Assembly (NCBI RefSeq): GCF_023273875.1
Contig: NZ_CP096882.1
Coordinates: forward strand, 372,001 to 436,000
Reading direction: 5' to 3'
From: Pseudarthrobacter sp. SSS035
Lineage (GTDB): Bacteria; Actinomycetota; Actinomycetes; Actinomycetales; Micrococcaceae
DNA length: 64,000 nucleotides
This document shows, piece after piece, positions 60,147-64,000 of the stretch. A model generated the notes under the pieces. That model searched no databases, was not told the origin of the DNA, and saw nothing but the letters and a program-made list of their open reading frames with translations. Positions within the stretch are counted from its first letter, which is position 1; the number at the start of each line of letters is the position of its first letter. The position numbers and the translations under genes were made by a program.

Positions 60147-61337
60147 TGCTACCGCGGCACGGCTGGCGACGAACGCACGCACGCACGCTTCGACGTCGTC
60201 CGCTGAGTGCGATGCTGAAAGCTGCACGCGGATCCGGGCGGCGCCGCGCGGGACCACCGGGAAGCTGAAGGCGGTGACAAAGACGCCGTGCTGGAGCATC
60301 TGGTCCGCCACCTTGGCGGCCATTACGGCGTCCCCGAACATCACGGGGACAATCGCATGTTCGCCGTCGAGGAGTTCAAAACCTTCTTCGGTCATCCGGC
60401 GGCGGAACAGCCGGGCGTTCTCGAAGAGACGGGTCCGCAGGTCACCGGAATTCTCCACCAGGTCAAGGGCCTTGACGGTGGCGGCGACGATCGCGGGGGC
60501 CAGGGAATTGGAAAACAGGTACGGGCGCGCTTTCTGGCGGAGCATGGCCACCACTTCACTGCGGCCGGACACGTAACCGCCGGACGCGCCGCCCAGGGCC
60601 TTGCCGAACGTTCCGGTGTAGATGTCCACGCGCTGGGACACGCCTGCGTGCTCGGGGGTTCCGGCACCGGTGGCACCCATAAAGCCGACGGCGTGGGAAT
60701 CGTCCACCATCACCAGGGCGTCGTGCTTCTCGGCGAGGTCGCAGATGGCCTCCAGCGGTGCCAGGTAGCCGTCCATGGAGAACACGCCGTCGGTGACGAT
60801 GATCTTGCGCCGCGCATCCTTCGCTTCGACGAGCTTTGCCTCGAGGTCCGCCATGTCCTGGTTGGCGTAGCGGAACCGCTGGGCCTTGCAGAGCCGGATT
60901 CCGTCGATGATGGAGGCGTGGTTCAGGGCATCGGAGATGATGGCATCCTCCGGCCCGAAGAGGGATTCGAAGACCCCTCCGTTGGCGTCAAAGCAGCTGG
61001 AGAACAGGATGGTGTCCTCGGTCCCGAGGAACCTGGACACGCGGGCCTCCAGCTCCAGGTGCAGGTCCTGGGTGCCGCAGATGAAGCGGACGCTGGCCAT
61101 GCCGAAGCCCCGTGAGTCCATGGCCGCTTTGGCCGCGGCGATGATGTCCGGGTGGTCCGCGAGGCCCAGGTAGTTGTTGGCGCAGAAGTTCAGGACGGTG
61201 GCGCCGGGCTGGCCGATCTGCCCTGCTGTGATGTGGCTGGACTGCGGGGAGTTGATGCTGCGTTCGGTTTTGAAGAGCCCGGCGGTACGGATGTCGTCCA
61301 GCTCAGCCTGCAGCTGGTCCTTGATGGAGGTGTACAT
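60141..61337 (-). CDS. kbl: glycine C-acetyltransferase (2-amino-3-ketobutyrate CoA ligase)
   Basis: The enzyme has 398 residues from the ATG at 61337 (MYTSIKDQLQAELD). This PLP alpha-oxoamine synthase has LNFCANNYLGLADHP, DDSHAVGFMGATGAGTPEH and the Schiff-base Lys in GTFGKALGGASGGYVSG. It splits 2-amino-3-oxobutyrate with CoA to glycine and acetyl-CoA. It lies 8 bp behind tdh, so both form one threonine-degradation operon. Confidence 0.95.
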   Translation of the reverse strand: MYTSIKDQLQAELDDIRTAGLFKTERSINSPQSSHITAGQIGQPGATVLNFCANNYLGLADHPDIIAAAKAAMDSRGFGMASVRFICGTQDLHLELEARVSRFLGTEDTILFSSCFDANGGVFESLFGPEDAIISDALNHASIIDGIRLCKAQRFRYANQDMADLEAKLVEAKDARRKIIVTDGVFSMDGYLAPLEAICDLAEKHDALVMVDDSHAVGFMGATGAGTPEHAGVSQRVDIYTGTFGKALGGASGGYVSGRSEVVAMLRQKARPYLFSNSLAPAIVAATVKALDLVENSGDLRTRLFENARLFRRRMTEEGFELLDGEHAIVPVMFGDAVMAAKVADQMLQHGVFVTAFSFPVVPRGAARIRVQLSASHSADDVEACVRAFVASRAAVAG

Positions 61338-61345
61338 GGTGCTCC

Positions 61346-62392
61346 TTAGAGTTCGGTCCAGTCGAGGACAACTTTTCCGCCGACGCCGGCGCGGGCGGTG
61401 GCGAAGCCTTTTTCCCATTCTGCGGCGGGCAGCTTGTCCGTCACTACCGCTGAGATGCCGGCGTGCAGCACGGGGTTGGAGGAGAGCATGGCGCTCATGG
61501 CGTACCAGGTCTCATACATTTCCCGGCCGTAGATGCCCTTCAGGGTCAGCATGTGAGTGACCACTTTGCCCCAGTCGATGGTGATGTCCTGGCTGGGCAG
61601 GCCGAGCATGGCTATGCGGCCACCGTGGTTCATGTTGTTGATCATCTCAGGCAGGGCGGTGGGGTGGCCGGACATTTCCATGCCGATGTCGAAGCCCTCA
61701 CGCATCCCGAGTTCACGCTGGGCATCCTTGACGCGCGTGGTGGAGACGTCGATGGTGAGGTCCACGCCGAGCTGGCGTGCCAGCTCGAGCCGTGGCTTGG
61801 AGACATCGGTGATGGCGATCTTGCGTGCCCCGGCGTGGCGGGCCACAGCGATGGCCATCAGGCCGATGGGTCCTGCCCCGGTGATGAGCACGTCCTCGCC
61901 CACCAGCGGGAAGCTGAGGGCGGTGTGCACGGCGTTGCCGAACGGATCGAAAATCGCGCCGAGTTCCGGTGTGATGGAGGGGTCATGGTGGACCCAGACG
62001 TTGGTCTCAGGGATGACCACGTACTCGGCGAAGGCGCCGTCCCGCTGTACACCGACGCTGACGGTGTGGATGCACATATGGCGGCGGCCTGCGCGGCAGT
62101 TCCGGCAGATTCCGCAGACCACGTGGCCTTCGCCGGATACGCGGTCCCCCACTTTGACGTCGCGGACGCCGTCGCCGATTTCCACTACTTCACCGTAGAA
62201 CTCATGGCCTGCGATGAGGGGTGCCTCGATCATGCCCTGCGCCCAGGCATCCCAGGACTGGATGTGCAGGTCAGTGCCGCAGATCCCGGTGGTCATGACC
62301 CGGATCTTGACGTCGTTGGGGCCGGCTTCGGGCTCGGGCCGGTCAACCAGCTCGAACCCGGCGTGTGCACCGGACTTGTAGAGTGCCTTCAT
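61346..62392 (-). CDS. tdh: L-threonine 3-dehydrogenase
   Basis: The enzyme has 348 residues and belongs to the medium-chain zinc alcohol dehydrogenase superfamily. Catalytic zinc ligands are Cys in TGICGTDLHI and His in AGHEFYGEVVEIG, and structural-zinc cysteines are in CGICRNCRAGRRHMC. NAD binding is by ITGAGPIGLMAIAV. It oxidises threonine to 2-amino-3-ketobutyrate. It is divergent from a LysR regulator. Confidence 0.95.
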   Translation of the reverse strand: MKALYKSGAHAGFELVDRPEPEAGPNDVKIRVMTTGICGTDLHIQSWDAWAQGMIEAPLIAGHEFYGEVVEIGDGVRDVKVGDRVSGEGHVVCGICRNCRAGRRHMCIHTVSVGVQRDGAFAEYVVIPETNVWVHHDPSITPELGAIFDPFGNAVHTALSFPLVGEDVLITGAGPIGLMAIAVARHAGARKIAITDVSKPRLELARQLGVDLTIDVSTTRVKDAQRELGMREGFDIGMEMSGHPTALPEMINNMNHGGRIAMLGLPSQDITIDWGKVVTHMLTLKGIYGREMYETWYAMSAMLSSNPVLHAGISAVVTDKLPAAEWEKGFATARAGVGGKVVLDWTEL

Positions 62393-62443
62393 TGGCTTCC
62401 TGACTGTTGGCAGCGACCCGCGGCCTGCGGGTGTGGTCTCCCT

Positions 62444-62514
62444 TCATTAGAGCCATTTCGAAGCATTAGCACAAGCAGAATTCTCTCAATCGACGATGAA
62501 GTGTTCACTAATGC
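62444..62514. promoter_or_regulatory. CATTAG boxes in the tdh-LysR spacer
   Basis: CATTAG occurs at 62445-62450 and 62464-62469 (19 bp apart) and inverted as CTAATG at 62508-62513. The arrangement resembles LysR recognition and activation sites. Confidence 0.5.
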
Positions 62515-62527
62515 ATAGACTGGGCGG

Positions 62528-63442
62528 ATGGATATTCACCAGCTGGAAATCCTCCGCGAACTCGGAGCCCTGGGCAGCGTGAAGGCGGTGGCGGAGACGC
62601 TGATGGTCACGCCCTCCGCGGTGTCCCAGCAACTGGCACTGCTGCAGCGCAATGTTGAGGTTCCGCTGACCCGGAAGGAGGGCCGCAACCTGGTGCTGAC
62701 CGAGGCCGGGCAGGTGCTCGCCGACGCCGGTGCCGCCGTCGTCAGTGCCATGGCGGACGCCCGGACAGCCATCGGCGCCTATCACGGCTCGCCGGTGGGC
62801 ACCGTGACCATCAGCGGTTTCCACAGCGCGGGCCAGGCGCTGTTCGCGCCGCTCGCGCGCATGCTGGACGCGCCCGGCCAGCCGCGGATCCAGCTTTCCG
62901 ACGAGGACGTGGCACAGCAGGACTTCCCGGCGCTGACGGCGCGCTACGACCTGGTGCTGGCGCACCGGATGGACCACAGCCCGCGCTGGCCGGAGGAGCG
63001 GGTCGCGGTGATTCCGCTGGCGCACGAACCGCTGGATGTTGCGTTGCCGGCTGACCATCGCTTGGCCCGCCAGGGCACCCTTACCGCGGCCGACGTCGTG
63101 GGCGAACCTTGGGTGACCAGCCACACCGGATACTCCCCCGCCGACGTCCTGTCCGCCGTCGCGGCCGTCTCCAGCAAGGAACTGAACATCGTCCACCGGA
63201 TCAACGACTACTCCACCGTGGCCGCGCTGGTCGCGGCCGGGGGTGTGGTGGGCCTCCTGCCGCGGCATACGGCGCGGCCCGTGCTCAACCCCGGCATTGT
63301 GCTGCGGCCGCTGGAGGGCATCAGCACACGGCGGAGGATCGACATCCTGGCCCGGCCGGAGAACCTGAAGCGCCGCTCGGTGATGATTGTGTGCGAGGCG
63401 CTGCAGGCGATCATGACCGGGCTGGTGGAACAGGGCGGCTAG
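62528..63442 (+). CDS. LysR-family transcriptional regulator, probable tdh-kbl regulator
   Basis: The regulator has 304 residues. The helix-turn-helix is in MDIHQLEILRELGALGSVKAVAETLMVTPSAVSQQLALLQRNV, and the C-terminal half is a periplasmic-binding-like effector domain (GTVTISGFHSAGQALFAPLA). Orientation opposite tdh suggests control of threonine degradation and of itself. Confidence 0.88.
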   Translation: MDIHQLEILRELGALGSVKAVAETLMVTPSAVSQQLALLQRNVEVPLTRKEGRNLVLTEAGQVLADAGAAVVSAMADARTAIGAYHGSPVGTVTISGFHSAGQALFAPLARMLDAPGQPRIQLSDEDVAQQDFPALTARYDLVLAHRMDHSPRWPEERVAVIPLAHEPLDVALPADHRLARQGTLTAADVVGEPWVTSHTGYSPADVLSAVAAVSSKELNIVHRINDYSTVAALVAAGGVVGLLPRHTARPVLNPGIVLRPLEGISTRRRIDILARPENLKRRSVMIVCEALQAIMTGLVEQGG

Positions 63443-63444
63443 GC

Positions 63445-63496
63445 CCAACTGGGTAGCGCTAACTGTCGTTTTCAGGGCTCAGAACGACAGTTGGCG
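63445..63496. repeat. palindromic element, copy B (family shared with 44085-44144)
   Basis: The inner arms GTAGCGCTAACTGTCGTT (63453-63470) and 63483-63500 pair at 17 of 18; outer bases CCAACTGG (63445-63452) pair only partly, with sequence running into the next stop codon. The 12-nt loop between GTCGTT and AACGAC again contains GGCTC. It lies between the convergent LysR gene and the DUF5666-like gene. Confidence 0.85.
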
Positions 63497-63500
63497 CTAC

Positions 63501-64000
63501 TTACTTGGGGGCAAGCCGCTTGGCGTGGCCGTGCCCCTTGCCCATTCCTTTTCCGAGGCCCAGGCCCGGACCCGTGCCGGCGCCCTCCACGATCTGCCGG
63601 GCGGTGGCGTTGTCACCGTTCTTCACGCCGGAGACCCTGACGGCCTCACCCGTGGCGATTTCCGCGATGGTGACCTCTGACCGCTTCAGCCGTTTGCCGT
63701 CGTCGCCCGTTGCCGGCGAACCGTCCGCGGCCGGGGCAGGGAACTTGATGATCCTGGTCTCCGCGTTGACGGCGTAGGTCTGGCTGAAACCGTCCTCGCT
63801 CTTGACTGTGAGCGAGGTTTCGCTGACGGCCTCCACGGTGCCCTGCTGCGCCAGCACGGTTTCGAACGTCCCGTCCGCCTTCTTCACCACGCTTTCACTG
63901 TGCAGGTGCTGCGGGCGCTGGGCCTTGGCCGGTTTCTCCTGGCCCGGGGCCTTGTCCGACTTCCCCGGCGCGGAGGCGGACGGCGACTGGGACGGCGTGT
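63501..64000 (-). CDS. DUF5666-like secreted or anchored protein, N-terminus beyond the window
   Basis: The minus-strand frame is open from the stop at 63501 to the window edge, so the start is missing; the in-frame GTG at 63890 is an internal codon. The visible 166 residues contain a Ser/Pro/Lys-rich linker (PSQSPSASAPGKSDKAPG), then a beta-rich domain (GTVEAVSETSLTVKSEDG, then IAEIATGEAVRVSGVKNGD), as in DUF5666 OB-like domains. They end in a Gly/Lys/His-rich tail (GLGKGMGKGHGHAKRL) that might bind metal. An export signal is expected upstream. Function unknown. Confidence 0.75.
   Translation of the reverse strand, partial: TPSQSPSASAPGKSDKAPGQEKPAKAQRPQHLHSESVVKKADGTFETVLAQQGTVEAVSETSLTVKSEDGFSQTYAVNAETRIIKFPAPAADGSPATGDDGKRLKRSEVTIAEIATGEAVRVSGVKNGDNATARQIVEGAGTGPGLGLGKGMGKGHGHAKRLAPK

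Overview
The window is chromosomal DNA of a high-GC actinobacterium, most likely an Arthrobacter or Pseudarthrobacter relative (Micrococcaceae). The evidence is about 65% GC, many GTG starts, the rpsB-tsf-pyrH-frr-cdsA order, an Mtb-like accD1-accA1 acyl-CoA operon beside bkdABC, a SAM-IV riboswitch (an actinobacterial class), and intergenic palindromes and GTTTCGACAGGCTCAACCAC repeats. Most genes are housekeeping or central catabolism. There is one clear mobile element (IS110 family) and no prophage, CRISPR array or rRNA.

Layout. 1-2.2 kb: a truncated TauE/SafE permease divergent from a lipase-maturation-factor-like membrane protein. 2.3-15.7 kb: branched-chain amino acid catabolism. A minus-strand operon accD1-accA1-acyl-CoA dehydrogenase-scoA-scoB-MaoC-citE is divergent from a TetR gene over a nested dyad. 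Next is bkdA-bkdB-bkdC (branched-chain 2-oxoacid dehydrogenase), divergent from an Lrp regulator. Together they should take leucine-derived 2-oxoisocaproate to acetyl-CoA and acetoacetate. 15.8-22.6 kb: a membrane-anchored protein, then a monocarboxylate-uptake module: ActP/DUF485, a LytS/LytTR two-component pair, a small membrane protein and a second symporter. 22.6-28.5 kb: DivIVA, cdsA, frr, pyrH, tsf and rpsB, then a secreted M23-type protein. 28.5-36.4 kb: a GcdH-like acyl-CoA dehydrogenase under a palindromic operator, a CAT-anticodon tRNA, a glycosyltransferase, a DMT transporter, a CDP-alcohol phosphatidyltransferase, a holin-X-like membrane protein, a Bcr/CflA exporter, and two tandem tRNA-Asn units. 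36.4-41 kb: dnaG, dgt, dusB. 41-51.5 kb: YibE/F, hydrolases, DUF1295, GNAT, glycyl-tRNA synthetase, a YdcZ-type transporter, an S4 protein, an AlkZ-like glycosylase and a SHOCT protein.

51.5-54.3 kb holds an IS110-family transposase whose structured upstream region is a candidate bridge RNA, then metX behind a SAM-IV riboswitch. 54.4-64 kb: a VOC protein, a CPBP protease, a histidine phosphatase, a DeoR regulator, an FAD oxidoreductase-hutI pair, tdh-kbl (threonine to glycine plus acetyl-CoA) divergent from a LysR regulator, and a truncated DUF5666-like protein.

The most notable non-coding signals are: the IS110 leader; the SAM-IV riboswitch, whose pseudoknot abuts the metX ribosome binding site; a palindromic element family with two diverged copies 19 kb apart that share arms and a loop core; a repeat element translated inside the bkdC linker; and palindromic operators in front of the acyl-CoA operons. 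All assignments come from reading the sequence alone. No database search was run.
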